A stretch of DNA of 64,000 nt from CAIYRG01 sp964494505 (GCA_964494505.1 CAZBRO010000005.1:204089-268088), one strand, 5' to 3'; counted from the stretch's first letter, positions 49,168-58,093 are shown. Program-made: numbers and translations. Notes: generated by a model from the letters alone, not told the origin.

Positions 49168-50286
49168 ATGGCGGGCGACATCAAGGTCACGGATGAACTG
49201 GCGGTCAAATTCTCGACCGAGAAGGACCGGAATACGCCCTATGTGCGCTGGGTGGAGTCGCAGGGGCTCGATATCATCCCGGCCCATTTCATCCCCAACC
49301 TGCGCACCGTCGATCTCAAGCCCTGGGAGCGCCGCGGCGGGCGCGGCGTCTATGTCAATCACGAGGCCTCGCGCACCTCCAACGACTGCTATGTCTGCGA
49401 GATTCCGGTGGGCAAGAGTCTGGCGCCGCAGCGCCAGATGTTCGAGGAGATGGTCCTGGTCCTGGAGGGACGCGGCTCGACGAGCGTCTGGAACGGCGCC
49501 GGCAAACGCATCACCTTCGAATGGAAGGCGGGTGCAATGTTCGCCGTTCCGTTGAATTGCTGGCATCAGCATTTCAACGGCTCTGGACGCGAAGCGGCGC
49601 GCTATGTGGCCGTGACCAACGGCCCGGCAGTGATGAACCTCTATGACGATCCGGAGTTCGTGTTCAATTTTCCATACGATTTCGCAAACCGCTTCAATGG
49701 CGAGCCGGATTATTTTTCCGCCCATGGCGAGCAGGTGGGATTCCTGCTGCACACGAACTTCATTCCCGATGCCGTCAATCTGCCGCTGATCGAAGCCCGC
49801 GAACGCGGTGCGGGCGGCGGACATATCCGCTTCAATATGGCCAAGGGCTCGATCCCGAGCCATATCTCGCAGTTCGCCGTCGGCACGTACAAAAAGGCGC
49901 ATGCGCACGGGGCGGGTGCCCATGTGATCGTGCTCTCCGGCGAGGGCTATTCGCTGATGTGGCCGGAGGGCGAGGCCCCGCGCCGTTACGAATGGCAGGT
50001 CGGCACGCTGATCGTGCCGCCGAACCGCTGGTTCCATCAGCATTTCAATGGGGGAGCAAAGCCAGCCCGCTATCTCGCGTTCAAGCATTTCTCTCCGCGC
50101 AATGCGCAAGGGGTGCCGCTGTCCTGGATCAGCCGCCGTCTGGGCGGAAACCAGATCGATTACGCCGACGAAACGGCCGAGGTGCGCGCGATGTTCGCGG
50201 AAGCTCTCGCCAAGCACGGCCTCACCCCGCGCATGGACGAGGTGTATCAGAAAGAACTGGCAACTCTGCCGCCCAAAGCGGCGTAA
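49168..50286 (+). CDS. Double-cupin protein
   Basis: A 372-residue bicupin. The first domain shows 'MFEEMVLVLEGRGSTSVWN' near 93-111 and 'FAVPLNCWHQHFNG' near 128-141; the second 'YKKAHAHGAGAHVIVLSGEGYSLMW' near 235-259 and 'IVPPNRWFHQHFNGG' near 280-294. Both halves keep His residues able to hold a metal. It resembles gentisate/hydroxynaphthoate-dioxygenase-type bicupins, but the substrate is unknown. ATG 49168 is set by GGAG seven bases before. It is the first gene of a three-gene run (cupin, binding protein, aldolase). Confidence 0.82.
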   Translation: MAGDIKVTDELAVKFSTEKDRNTPYVRWVESQGLDIIPAHFIPNLRTVDLKPWERRGGRGVYVNHEASRTSNDCYVCEIPVGKSLAPQRQMFEEMVLVLEGRGSTSVWNGAGKRITFEWKAGAMFAVPLNCWHQHFNGSGREAARYVAVTNGPAVMNLYDDPEFVFNFPYDFANRFNGEPDYFSAHGEQVGFLLHTNFIPDAVNLPLIEARERGAGGGHIRFNMAKGSIPSHISQFAVGTYKKAHAHGAGAHVIVLSGEGYSLMWPEGEAPRRYEWQVGTLIVPPNRWFHQHFNGGAKPARYLAFKHFSPRNAQGVPLSWISRRLGGNQIDYADETAEVRAMFAEALAKHGLTPRMDEVYQKELATLPPKAA

Positions 50287-50346
50287 TGCTTGCTCATGCT
50301 TCGGCAGGGCTCCCGGTTCGAGGCGCTCGCCGTTGGAGGAACGACA

Positions 50347-51372
50347 ATGCCAACCCTCAGATCGGCGGCGCTTGTCTTTGCCGCGCTCATCGCGCTCCCG
50401 GCCGTGGCGCAAACGCCCGGCCCGGCGCAACTGACCGGGCCGGACCGTGCGCTGAAGCTGATCGCAGGCGCCAAGAAGGAAGGCGCGCTTTCGCTTTATT
50501 CGTCGGCGCCCATCGAGGTGATGACCGACGTCACCAATGCGTTCAGCAGGAAATACGGTGTCAAGGTTTCGCTCTGGCGCGGCGGGTCGGAAGAGATCAT
50601 GCAGCGCGTGATTACCGAATCGCGCGGCGGCCGCGTCTCCGCCGACGTCATGGAGACGGCCGGTCCGAATATCGAAGCCGCCAACCGCGAAAAGCTCCTG
50701 ACACCGGTTGACACGCCGGTCGCCGCCGAACTGATGCCGGAAGCGTTTTCGCGAACCCGTCCCTGGATCGTGTCGCGGCTGTCGGTTTTCACCATCGCCT
50801 ACAACACCAATGTGGTGAAGAGAGCCGACGCGCCCAAGACATATGCCGACCTCGCCGATCCCAAATGGAAGGGCAAACTCGGAATCGAATCCGATGACGG
50901 CAATTGGCTGATGACCATGTCCGACAGCATGGGCGGCGACAAAATCTTCCGCGACATCGTTGCGAAGAACGGCATCTCCATCCGCAAGGGACACGCGCTT
51001 CTGGCGCAGTTGATTGCTTCGGGCGAAGTGCCGGTCGCACTCGATTCCTATTACGACGAGATCGGTTCGCTGAAGAAGACCGGTGCGCCGGTCGAAACGG
51101 TGTTCGCGACGCCTGTCGTCGCGATGCCGACGGCCGTGGGCGTCTTCAAACGGGCGGCACATCCTTATGCTGCCGTACTGTTCGTGGATTTCCTGCTATC
51201 GGAAGAAGGGCAGACAATTCTCGCAAACCACAACGTCGTGCCGACGAACACCAAGGTGCAGCATTTGCCGGCGGGCGTGAAGCTCGTCTTCATGGATGTC
51301 GGCAAGTATCTCGACGAGAATGCCAAATGGACGAAGACCTACAAGGACATCTTCGCCGCACGCGGCCGGTGA
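50347..51372 (+). CDS. Orphan periplasmic solute-binding protein, Fe(III)-type ABC family (3 of 3)
   Basis: A 341-residue exported protein started at ATG 50347 by a perfect TTGGAGGA site. Signal 'MPTLRSAALVFAALIALPAVAQ' is followed by 'KLIAGAKKEGALSLYSSAPIEVMTDVTNAFSRKYGVKVSLWRGG' and the C-terminal 'ENAKWTKTYKDIFAARGR'. Like the proteins at 15459 and 19670 it has no permease or ATPase partner. It is flanked by a bicupin and a class II aldolase-type gene, again a catabolic setting. Confidence 0.86.
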   Translation: MPTLRSAALVFAALIALPAVAQTPGPAQLTGPDRALKLIAGAKKEGALSLYSSAPIEVMTDVTNAFSRKYGVKVSLWRGGSEEIMQRVITESRGGRVSADVMETAGPNIEAANREKLLTPVDTPVAAELMPEAFSRTRPWIVSRLSVFTIAYNTNVVKRADAPKTYADLADPKWKGKLGIESDDGNWLMTMSDSMGGDKIFRDIVAKNGISIRKGHALLAQLIASGEVPVALDSYYDEIGSLKKTGAPVETVFATPVVAMPTAVGVFKRAAHPYAAVLFVDFLLSEEGQTILANHNVVPTNTKVQHLPAGVKLVFMDVGKYLDENAKWTKTYKDIFAARGR

Positions 51373-51381
51373 GAGAACATC

Positions 51382-51448
51382 TCACCCTTCGACAAGCTCA
51401 GGGTGAGGACGTTCATTGAATTCCATGCTGAGCTAGTCGAAGCATGAG
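51382..51448. repeat. CCTTCGACAAGCT / AGCTAGTCGAAG inverted repeat
   Basis: CACCCTTCGACAAGCTCAGGGTGAGG followed by CATGCTGAGCTAGTCGAAGCATGAG. Same family as 19549. It lies between the binding-protein stop and the aldolase ribosome site; a hairpin here could attenuate or stabilise the shared transcript. Confidence 0.8.
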
Positions 51449-51464
51449 CGCCCATGGGAGATAT

Positions 51465-52226
51465 ATGAGTATCGAAGACAATCTTCGCATCCGAATCGCG
51501 CGCGCTTGCCGCGTACTGGGGAAGCAAGAGCTGACCCGCGCGCTCCGCGGTCACATCAGCGCGCGCATTCCGGGCACCAACCGCATCTTCATCCGCGCGC
51601 GCGGGCCCGCCGAGAATGGCGTGCGCTACACCACCGAAGACGAGGTCGTGGAGATCGATCTCGACGGCGAGCCGGTCGCCGGCATGCCCAAGGGTTTGCG
51701 CACTCCGAGCGAGGTCTACATCCACACGGAGATTTTTCGGGCCCGGCCCGAGGTGAATGCGGTTCTCCATCTGCATCCGCCGACCGTCGTACTGTTCACG
51801 GTGACGGGCACGCCGCTGCTGCCCATTTACGGCGCCTACGATCCGCAAGGGCTCGGCATCGCGCTGGAAGACCCGCCCGTGTTCGACAGCAGCGTGCTCA
51901 TCAACACACCGGAACTGGGGCGCCAATTGATGGCGACGATCGGCGCAAAACGCGCGTGCTTGATGCGCGGGCATGGTATCACCACGGCCGCCGATTCCAT
52001 CGAGGAGGCGAGCGTGATTGCGCTGGGGTTGAACGAGCTTGCAACGATGAACTATCAGGCGCGCCTCTTGGGCGATCCGCAGCCGATCTCGCAAGGCGAC
52101 CGCGAGGCGCTTAAACCGGCCATCAAACGGCTGGCGGAGAAGGGAGCCGTCCCAGGCGAGCCCGGCGATTCCGTCGTCGCCGAATGGCGCTATTACTGCC
52201 GTGTTACCGGCGAAGGGGACGCTTAA
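51465..52226 (+). CDS. Class II aldolase/adducin-family enzyme, possible aromatic acid decarboxylase
   Basis: A 253-residue class II aldolase-fold protein. 'RALRGHISARIPGTNRIFIRARG' near 29-51, 'NAVLHLHPPTVVLFTVTGTPLLP' near 100 (HxH zinc ligands) and 'KRACLMRGHGITTAADSIEEA' near 168 (third His) are clear. The family includes aldolases and metal-dependent decarboxylases of dihydroxyphthalate-like acids. Because a phthalate-type Rieske oxygenase and a Gfo/Idh/MocA dehydrogenase follow, decarboxylation of a dihydroxy-aromatic acid is a reasonable inference. ATG 51465 follows GGGAG. Confidence 0.85.
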   Translation: MSIEDNLRIRIARACRVLGKQELTRALRGHISARIPGTNRIFIRARGPAENGVRYTTEDEVVEIDLDGEPVAGMPKGLRTPSEVYIHTEIFRARPEVNAVLHLHPPTVVLFTVTGTPLLPIYGAYDPQGLGIALEDPPVFDSSVLINTPELGRQLMATIGAKRACLMRGHGITTAADSIEEASVIALGLNELATMNYQARLLGDPQPISQGDREALKPAIKRLAEKGAVPGEPGDSVVAEWRYYCRVTGEGDA

Positions 52227-52247
52227 CAACACATTTGAAACAGCCGC

Positions 52248-52297
52248 TTGACAGGAGGTTATCGCCGGGCTATTCATTGAATGAACAATCATTCAAT
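52248..52297 (+). promoter_or_regulatory. Promoter-like site with TetR-type palindromic operator
   Basis: TTGACA (52248-52253), a 17-base spacer and TATTCA (52271-52276, a weak -10) overlap a perfect inverted repeat: arms ATTGAATGA (52276-52284) and TCATTCAAT (52289-52297) around ACAA. Nine-base arms with a short AT-rich centre at the start point are typical of TetR-family operators. It lies directly upstream of the small gene at 52304. Confidence 0.6.
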
Positions 52298-52303
52298 AAA
52301 AAC

Positions 52304-52501
52304 GTGGCAAAGGGCGGGGTTTCCAGCGTGATCCCGTATCGGGGCGTGGTGCGCCAGCTCACGGGCGCGGAAAAGCGCGCACGCAGCCGGAACGATGCTC
52401 TGCTCGCCGGCACCGTGCGTCGCGCCTATCTGAAGGGTTATGCCGAGATGCTTCGCTGTGGTGAGCTTACCTCGCCTATCTCACACGTCGATGAGGAGTG
52501 A
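52304..52501 (+). CDS. Small basic protein downstream of TetR-type operator, unknown
   Basis: A 65-residue protein from GTG 52304 ('MAKGGVSSVIPYRGVVRQL', then 'GAEKRARSRNDALLAGTVRR', ending 'SPISHVDEE'). It is basic and probably helical, without signal peptide or Cys pairs. Its 3' end overlaps the convergent Gfo/Idh/MocA gene by 26 bases. The ribosome site is poor. Support comes mainly from the promoter/operator just upstream. GTG 52330 is a shorter alternative. Confidence 0.45.
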   Translation: MAKGGVSSVIPYRGVVRQLTGAEKRARSRNDALLAGTVRRAYLKGYAEMLRCGELTSPISHVDEE

Positions 52502-53633
52502 CTTGGGAAACTGAAATCTGATGCCGCAATTCCACGTCCCGCTCTTCGCGCGCGGATTGCAGGATCGCGCGGCAGATTTCCAGATTGGCCTTGCCCCATT
52601 CGCCGTTCGGGAAGACGTCGCGCCCTTCCGCGATCGCATCGCGCAGCTCGATCAGTTCCGCCGCGCGGCCGAGGTAGGGCGGCACGGGAATCTCCTCTCG
52701 CCCTTCGTCCGTATAAAGATACAGCCCTTGCGGCGATTGCCGCATGACGCCCCGTTCGCATGACACCACTGTCAGCCCCACGAACGGCATGAAGTCGCCT
52801 GTCTTCCGCTCCCGCACCGGCCCGCCATATTTTTGTTCCGCGCTGAGCGGCCCCCTTCGTGCGGCCGGCTTCGCCCGTTCCCGCTTCTCTCCGAAAATGC
52901 CGATGTCCCAGGTCAGCTCGCTGGTATCGAAATAGCCGTAGCCGTTAAGGTTCAAATTCGCGACGGCGCCCGATTCGAATTGGATCAGCGCGGCGCAATT
53001 TCCCTCCGTCGGTGCGCTCCCGTCCCAGCGCCCGGCCATTGCTCGCACCCGCACGGCTTTCGCTCCCGCGAGGAAACACGCAATATCCACCAGATGCGGC
53101 ACCTGGCGCAGGATGAACCCCGCCCCCAGTGCCTCGTCCAATTCCGCCTCAAGACGGGGCCGGCGCAGCCAGTCGTTGAACCACCAGGAATCGATCGCCA
53201 CGGCGCGCCCCAAACGCCCGCTCCGCGCGACTTCGGCAAACGCCTGTACGGGTGGATCGAAAATCTTGGAATGTCCCTGCAGGAGGTGCACCCCGGCCGC
53301 CCGGCACGCCGCGATCATGCGGTCGCATTCCTCGATGCTTGCCGCCAGCGGCTTGGCACAGATCACATGAACCCCGCGTTCGGCAGCCGCGATCGTATGG
53401 GCGCAATGGAGGTGGTTCGGCGTCTCAATCCAGACCGCATCGATCCCGGACTCGCAGAGCGCCTCCACGGTTTCGAAGGCCGGCAATCCGCAATTTTGCG
53501 TGAACTGGCCCCGTGCCTCGGGCCTGATATCGGCTCCCCCCGCAAGCGTCACGCCTTCGACCTTGCCCGCATAGGGCAATACCAGCCGGGAGGCCGCGCC
53601 CAGCCCTGCGATTCCGATGCGCAACGCCGCCAA
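52476..53633 (-). CDS. Gfo/Idh/MocA-family NAD(P)-dependent dehydrogenase
   Basis: A 385-residue oxidoreductase. The Rossmann start 'LRIGIAGLGAASRLVLPYAGKVEGVTL', 'IDAVWIETPNHLHCAHTIAAAERGVHVICAKPLA' near 65-98 (the family EKP motif reads AKP, keeping the Lys) and 'GAGFILRQVPHLVDIACFLAG' near 169-189 with the conserved His are present. The family includes the cis-dihydrodiol dehydrogenase of phthalate degradation. It diverges by 76 bp from a phthalate-type Rieske oxygenase gene, whose cis-dihydrodiol product it could rearomatise. Confidence 0.87.
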   Translation of the reverse strand: MAALRIGIAGLGAASRLVLPYAGKVEGVTLAGGADIRPEARGQFTQNCGLPAFETVEALCESGIDAVWIETPNHLHCAHTIAAAERGVHVICAKPLAASIEECDRMIAACRAAGVHLLQGHSKIFDPPVQAFAEVARSGRLGRAVAIDSWWFNDWLRRPRLEAELDEALGAGFILRQVPHLVDIACFLAGAKAVRVRAMAGRWDGSAPTEGNCAALIQFESGAVANLNLNGYGYFDTSELTWDIGIFGEKRERAKPAARRGPLSAEQKYGGPVRERKTGDFMPFVGLTVVSCERGVMRQSPQGLYLYTDEGREEIPVPPYLGRAAELIELRDAIAEGRDVFPNGEWGKANLEICRAILQSAREERDVELRHQISVSQVTPHRRVR

Positions 53634-53709
53634 ATCCGCCTAGCCCCCATTGGACCAAAACCGCCGCCTGACATAATAATCGCCCCCGCCCCTTAGCCCA
53701 CGGAAAACC

Positions 53710-54990
53710 ATGCTGACGGCCGAAGACAACGATCTCCTGACCCGCATCGGCCCGGGTACGCGCATGGGCAATCTGCTGCGGCGGTACTGGCAACCGGTGG
53801 CCGGCCTCTCCGAAATGGAGGACCGCTGGACCTTGCGGGTTCGCATGCTGGGTGAGGACCTTGTCCTGTTCAAGACCAAGAGCGGGACGTTCGGTCTGAT
53901 CGCGGAGGCCTGCCCGCACCGGGCAGCCTCGCTCGCCTATGGCATCCCGGCCGAGGACGGCATCCGCTGCGCCTATCACGGCTGGAAGCTGGACCGGGCG
54001 GGGCGCTGCCTGGAACAGCCCAACGAGAGCGAAACCCATGCGCTGCGCGGCAAGGTGGTGACCTCGGCCTATCCGGTCCAGGAATTGGGCGGGCTGCTCT
54101 TCGCTTATTTGGGTCCGGAACCCGCGCCCCTGCTGCCGCGCTTCGACGGCTATGTGCAGCCCCGCGCCATCCGCCATATCGGAAAGCGCACGATCCCGTG
54201 CAACTGGCTCCAGATCATGGAGAACTCGGTCGATCCCGTGCACACGGAATGGCTGCATGGCGCGCTGTACGAGTTCCGCAACGGAACCAAGGTCGCCATC
54301 TCGAAGCATCATGCCAGGATCGCGTTCGATGAATTCCCTTACGGCATCGTCAAGCGGCGCCTGATGGAGAACCAGTCCGAGGATTCAGACGATTGGCGCG
54401 TCGGTCATCCGCTGCTGTTCCCCAACACGCTTGCGGGCGGTTCCGGAGGCGGGCTGTGGCGTCAGCTCATCTTTCAGATCCGCGTGCCGGTGGACGACAC
54501 CAACACCCGGCACTTCTGGTATCACGCCTATGTCCCGCCCGAGGACGCCGAAGTGCCGCTGCATCTGCTCAACCGCGTGCCGGTCTACGAGCCGCCGGTG
54601 CACGATGCGGACGGCGAATATCTGCTCGATTACATCCACGCCCAGGACATCATGGCCTGGGTGACGCAAGGCCCGATTGCCGACCGCACACGCGAGAAAC
54701 TCGGCGCATCCGACAAGGGCGTCGTCCTCTATCGCAAGATGCTGAAGCGCGAGATCGAGAGAATCGAACGGGGCGAAGACCCCATCGGCATTATCCGCAA
54801 TCCCGCCGAGAACGCTTTCATCCTGCTGCCGCGCGAGCGGGGGAAGGACATGTATTCCGACGGCTTTGTCAGCCATATTCGCCGCCAGATGTCGATTTTT
54901 TCGCCCATCGCCGAAGAACTGATCGAGGTTTTCACCAGACATCGCGGCCGCGCCGAGACATCGCGCGAACCCGCCCCCGCCGCCGAATGA
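53710..54990 (+). CDS. Rieske aromatic ring-hydroxylating oxygenase, phthalate 4,5-dioxygenase-like
   Basis: A 426-residue oxygenase component. It starts 'MLTAEDNDLLTRIGPGTRMGNLLRRYWQPVA', very like phthalate 4,5-dioxygenase (Pht3) proteins. The Rieske cluster ligands are in 'ACPHRAASLAYGIPAEDGIRCAYHGW' split as CPH near 74 and CAYHG near 91; the mononuclear iron site is 'NSVDPVHTEWLHG' near 176. It needs a reductase, which is not in the window. The stop overlaps or abuts the S46 peptidase start. Confidence 0.9.
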   Translation: MLTAEDNDLLTRIGPGTRMGNLLRRYWQPVAGLSEMEDRWTLRVRMLGEDLVLFKTKSGTFGLIAEACPHRAASLAYGIPAEDGIRCAYHGWKLDRAGRCLEQPNESETHALRGKVVTSAYPVQELGGLLFAYLGPEPAPLLPRFDGYVQPRAIRHIGKRTIPCNWLQIMENSVDPVHTEWLHGALYEFRNGTKVAISKHHARIAFDEFPYGIVKRRLMENQSEDSDDWRVGHPLLFPNTLAGGSGGGLWRQLIFQIRVPVDDTNTRHFWYHAYVPPEDAEVPLHLLNRVPVYEPPVHDADGEYLLDYIHAQDIMAWVTQGPIADRTREKLGASDKGVVLYRKMLKREIERIERGEDPIGIIRNPAENAFILLPRERGKDMYSDGFVSHIRRQMSIFSPIAEELIEVFTRHRGRAETSREPAPAAE

Positions 54991-54998
54991 GGAACCCG

Positions 54999-57059
54999 AT
55001 GAAGAACACTCTCCTGCTCACGATGTTGCTCGCTACCGCCGCGTTGCCGGCGCGTGCTGACGAAGGCATGTGGACATTCGACAATTTTCCCTCCGCCGCA
55101 GTGAAACAAAAATACGGCGTTACCATCGACAAGAAATGGCTCGACCATGTGCAGGCAAGCGCGGTGCGTCTCGCCGGGGGCTGCTCGGCTTCGGTGGTTT
55201 CGCCCAACGGGCTCGTGCTGACCAACCATCATTGTGTGGCCGGTTGCGCGCAGGACCTTTCGACCGCTGACCATGATTACGTGAAGAACGGCTTCACGAG
55301 CGCCAAGCGCGAAGACGAGAAGCAATGCCCCGGCATGCAGGCCGAAATCCTGCAAACGATCGCGGACATCACGCCGACGATCAATCAGGCGACCACGGGC
55401 AAGGCCGGCGATGCCTTTGCGCGCGCCCGCGATGGGGCTGTCGCCGATGTCGAGAAAAAGGCCTGTGCCGGCAAGGAAGCCACCAACCGCTGCCAGGTGA
55501 TCTCGTTGTACGAAGGCGGCCAATACAAGCTCTACACCTACCGTAAATATTCCGACGTTCGGCTGGTGTTCGCGGTGGAATTCGACACCGCCTTTTTCGG
55601 CGGCGATCCGGACAATTTTAATTTTCCGCGCTACGACCTCGATTTCTCGTTCCTGCGCCTTTACGACAACGGCAAGCCGATGGCGACGCCGGAGCATCTG
55701 ACCTGGAACCCGTCCGCACCCAAGGACGGCGAACCCGTCTTCGTCGCCGGCAATCCGGGGGGCACCGACCGGCAGCTGACCGCGGCGCAACTCGTCACCT
55801 TGCGCGACGTGGTGATGCCGATGGGTCTTATCCTCGGTTCCGAGTTGCGCGGCCGCTATTCCCGCTTCTCCGAGGAAAGCCCTGAGCACGCCCGCATCGC
55901 CAACCGCGACCTCTTTGGACTCGAAAACGGTCTGAAGGCGCAGCGGGGCGAGGAAGGCGCGTTGCTTCAGCCTTCGCTGATGGCGGACAAGCGGAAAATG
56001 GATGCGGCCTTGAAGGCCAAAGTCGACGCCGACCCCAAGCTGAAGGCCGACATTGGCGACCCCTGGACCGAAATTGCCAAGGCGCAAGTCGAACGCGTGG
56101 TGCTTGCCAAGCCATATTACTTCCTGGAAACCCGCGCAGGGTTCGGCTCCACGCTCTACCGCTATGCGCGTGTGCTCGTGCGTGCGGCCGAGGAACGCGC
56201 CAAGCCCAATGGCGAGCGCCTGCGCGAATATGCCGATGCGCGCCTGCCGCTTTTGCAGAAGACGCTGCTCGATCCGCAGCCGGTCGAGCCCGACCTGGAA
56301 CAGTTGAAGCTCGAATTCTGGCTGACCAAGCTGCGCGAGGAGCTGACCGCGGATGCCCCCGAAACCGCACTCTTCCTGGGAAAGGATTCGCCCGAGGATC
56401 TCTCGCGTGCGTTGATCGCATCCAAGCTCGCCGACCCCGCCTTGCGCAAGCAATTGTGGGACGGCGGCATGGCGGCGGTGAAAGCCTCGAACGATCCCAT
56501 GATCAAGTTCGTCCTGAAGACCGACGATGCGGGCCGCAAGGTCCGCAAGACCTATGAGGAGAAGGTAGAGGGTCCGACCGACCGCGCTTCGGAGCGGATT
56601 GCCAAGGCGCGCTTCGCGGCCTATGGAACCAGCGTCTATCCCGATGCCACGTTCTCTCTGCGCCTCTCCTACGGCAAGATCGAAGGCTGGACCGAACCCG
56701 GCCGCACCATTCCCTCCTTCACCAATTTTTCTGGCCTCTACACGCGCGCGACCGGCAAGCCGCCGTTCAACCTGGCGCCACGCTGGGTCGATGCGAAACC
56801 CAAGCTCGATCCGAACACCGTGTTCGATATTTCGTCGAACAACGACATCATCGGCGGCAATTCGGGTTCGCCCTTGATCAACGCGCAAGGCGAGGTGATT
56901 GGCGCCATCTTCGACGGCAACATCCATTCGCTGGGCGGCGATTACTATTTTGACGACACGATGAATCGGGCCGTTACCGTCTCCACCGCCGCAATCACCG
57001 AGGCGCTGAACAAGGTTTACGGCCAGCCCGGCCTGATCGCGGAATTGACGGGGCACTGA
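54999..57059 (+). CDS. S46-family serine dipeptidyl peptidase (DPP7/DPP11-like)
   Basis: A 686-residue exported peptidase. Signal 'MKNTLLLTMLLATAALPARA', then 'EGMWTFDNFPSAAVKQKYG', the typical S46 start. The active site is chymotrypsin-like: His in 'GLVLTNHHCV' near 77, Asp in 'FFGGDPDNFNFPRYDLDFSFLR' near 200 and Ser in 'NDIIGGNSGSPLINA' near 620. It releases dipeptides from peptide N-termini in the periplasm. I use ATG 54999 with TGAGGA before it; ATG 54987 overlaps the Rieske stop. No metabolic link to its neighbours is evident. Confidence 0.9.
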   Translation: MKNTLLLTMLLATAALPARADEGMWTFDNFPSAAVKQKYGVTIDKKWLDHVQASAVRLAGGCSASVVSPNGLVLTNHHCVAGCAQDLSTADHDYVKNGFTSAKREDEKQCPGMQAEILQTIADITPTINQATTGKAGDAFARARDGAVADVEKKACAGKEATNRCQVISLYEGGQYKLYTYRKYSDVRLVFAVEFDTAFFGGDPDNFNFPRYDLDFSFLRLYDNGKPMATPEHLTWNPSAPKDGEPVFVAGNPGGTDRQLTAAQLVTLRDVVMPMGLILGSELRGRYSRFSEESPEHARIANRDLFGLENGLKAQRGEEGALLQPSLMADKRKMDAALKAKVDADPKLKADIGDPWTEIAKAQVERVVLAKPYYFLETRAGFGSTLYRYARVLVRAAEERAKPNGERLREYADARLPLLQKTLLDPQPVEPDLEQLKLEFWLTKLREELTADAPETALFLGKDSPEDLSRALIASKLADPALRKQLWDGGMAAVKASNDPMIKFVLKTDDAGRKVRKTYEEKVEGPTDRASERIAKARFAAYGTSVYPDATFSLRLSYGKIEGWTEPGRTIPSFTNFSGLYTRATGKPPFNLAPRWVDAKPKLDPNTVFDISSNNDIIGGNSGSPLINAQGEVIGAIFDGNIHSLGGDYYFDDTMNRAVTVSTAAITEALNKVYGQPGLIAELTGH

Positions 57060-57127
57060 TTTTTCGCCAAGCACACGGGGTTCGGACGGGGCGGGACAGG
57101 TTCCCGCCGCCAGCAGGGGTGAAGCGA

Positions 57128-58093
57128 ATGCGTATGATGCGAATGCTGCTTCCAGCACTGTGCCTTGCCGCGTCTTTTGTCCTGCCGGCGGCGGCGCAAA
57201 CGCCCGCCAAACTCGCCTATCCCCAAAAGGTGGTGACTCTCGTCACTCATTCGAGCCCCGGCGCCGGCAGCGATGTTTTTCTGCGCGAGCTGGTGAAATA
57301 TCTGCAACGCTACATCAATGCCACCTTCATCGTTGAAAACGACGAGGGCGGCTCCGGCGCCAAGGCGGTATCGCGCGTCGCCGCCGCCAAGCCCGACGGC
57401 AGCATGTTCTATGCCACCACGCCGACCTATATCCTGACGTCGCTTCTCAGCAAGCCCACCAACACCTATCGCGATCTGGAACCGGCGGTGAATTTCTTCA
57501 CCGATTCCGAAATCATCTATGTGCGCAACGAGAGCCCGATCAAATCGGTGAAAGACTTGCTCGACAAGGCGCGCGCCGGACGCGGCCGCTGGGGCGCCGC
57601 CAATCCGGGATCGCTGGAGCGCCAGGCGGCCGAGCAATTGAAGATCGCCGCCAAGGTGAATGCGGCCGTCGTCAGCCACGAAGGCGGCGGCGACCTCATG
57701 ATCAACGTGCTGAACGGCACGCTCGATATGGGTGTGGGCGAAATGGACGAAATCCGCGCCCAATATGAAGCCCACAAAGTCCGCGTTCTGGCGACATTCA
57801 ACCCGGTGCGCATGCCGGCGCTTCCCGATGTGCCGACGGTGAAGGAATCGGGCTACAATGTCGCTTTGGTGAAATTCCGCGGCCTTGCAGGCCCCAAGGG
57901 TCTGCCGCCCGCGATCACCAAGATCTGGGACGATGCGGCCCAGAAAATCCTTGCCGATCCCGAATACCGGAAAAGCTACGGCGCCGAAGACCTGGTGCCG
58001 CATTACCTCCCGCACGATCAGTACGGCCCATTCATCGCGCAGTTCGCCGCCGACACCGGAGCCTATTTGAAATCGACCGGCGTCATCCGGTGA
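57128..58093 (+). CDS. tctC: TctC/Bug tripartite tricarboxylate transporter binding protein
   Basis: A 321-residue exported binding protein (signal 'MLLPALCLAASFVLPAAAQ'). 'KVVTLVTHSSPGAGSDVFLRELVKYLQRYINATFIVENDEGGSG' near 35-78 is the Bug-family carboxylate-binding region. It precedes TctB with a GTGA overlap and TctA, forming a complete tripartite tricarboxylate transporter. GTG 57119 is an alternative start. Confidence 0.9.
   Translation: MRMMRMLLPALCLAASFVLPAAAQTPAKLAYPQKVVTLVTHSSPGAGSDVFLRELVKYLQRYINATFIVENDEGGSGAKAVSRVAAAKPDGSMFYATTPTYILTSLLSKPTNTYRDLEPAVNFFTDSEIIYVRNESPIKSVKDLLDKARAGRGRWGAANPGSLERQAAEQLKIAAKVNAAVVSHEGGGDLMINVLNGTLDMGVGEMDEIRAQYEAHKVRVLATFNPVRMPALPDVPTVKESGYNVALVKFRGLAGPKGLPPAITKIWDDAAQKILADPEYRKSYGAEDLVPHYLPHDQYGPFIAQFAADTGAYLKSTGVIR

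Noticed and set aside
49015..51162. Upstream extension of the M16 frame over the cupin and binding-protein genes
   Set aside because: It would place about 715 shadow-like residues before a clear signal peptide; the cupin gene on the other strand is well supported.
52281..52331. ATG within the TetR-type palindrome opening a 16-codon frame
   Set aside because: Stops quickly, and the ATG lies inside the operator arm; the longer frame from 52304 is the better candidate.
54729..57158. Minus-strand open frame of 809 codons opposite the S46 peptidase
   Set aside because: Antisense shadow; the peptidase has catalytic triad motifs and a signal peptide.
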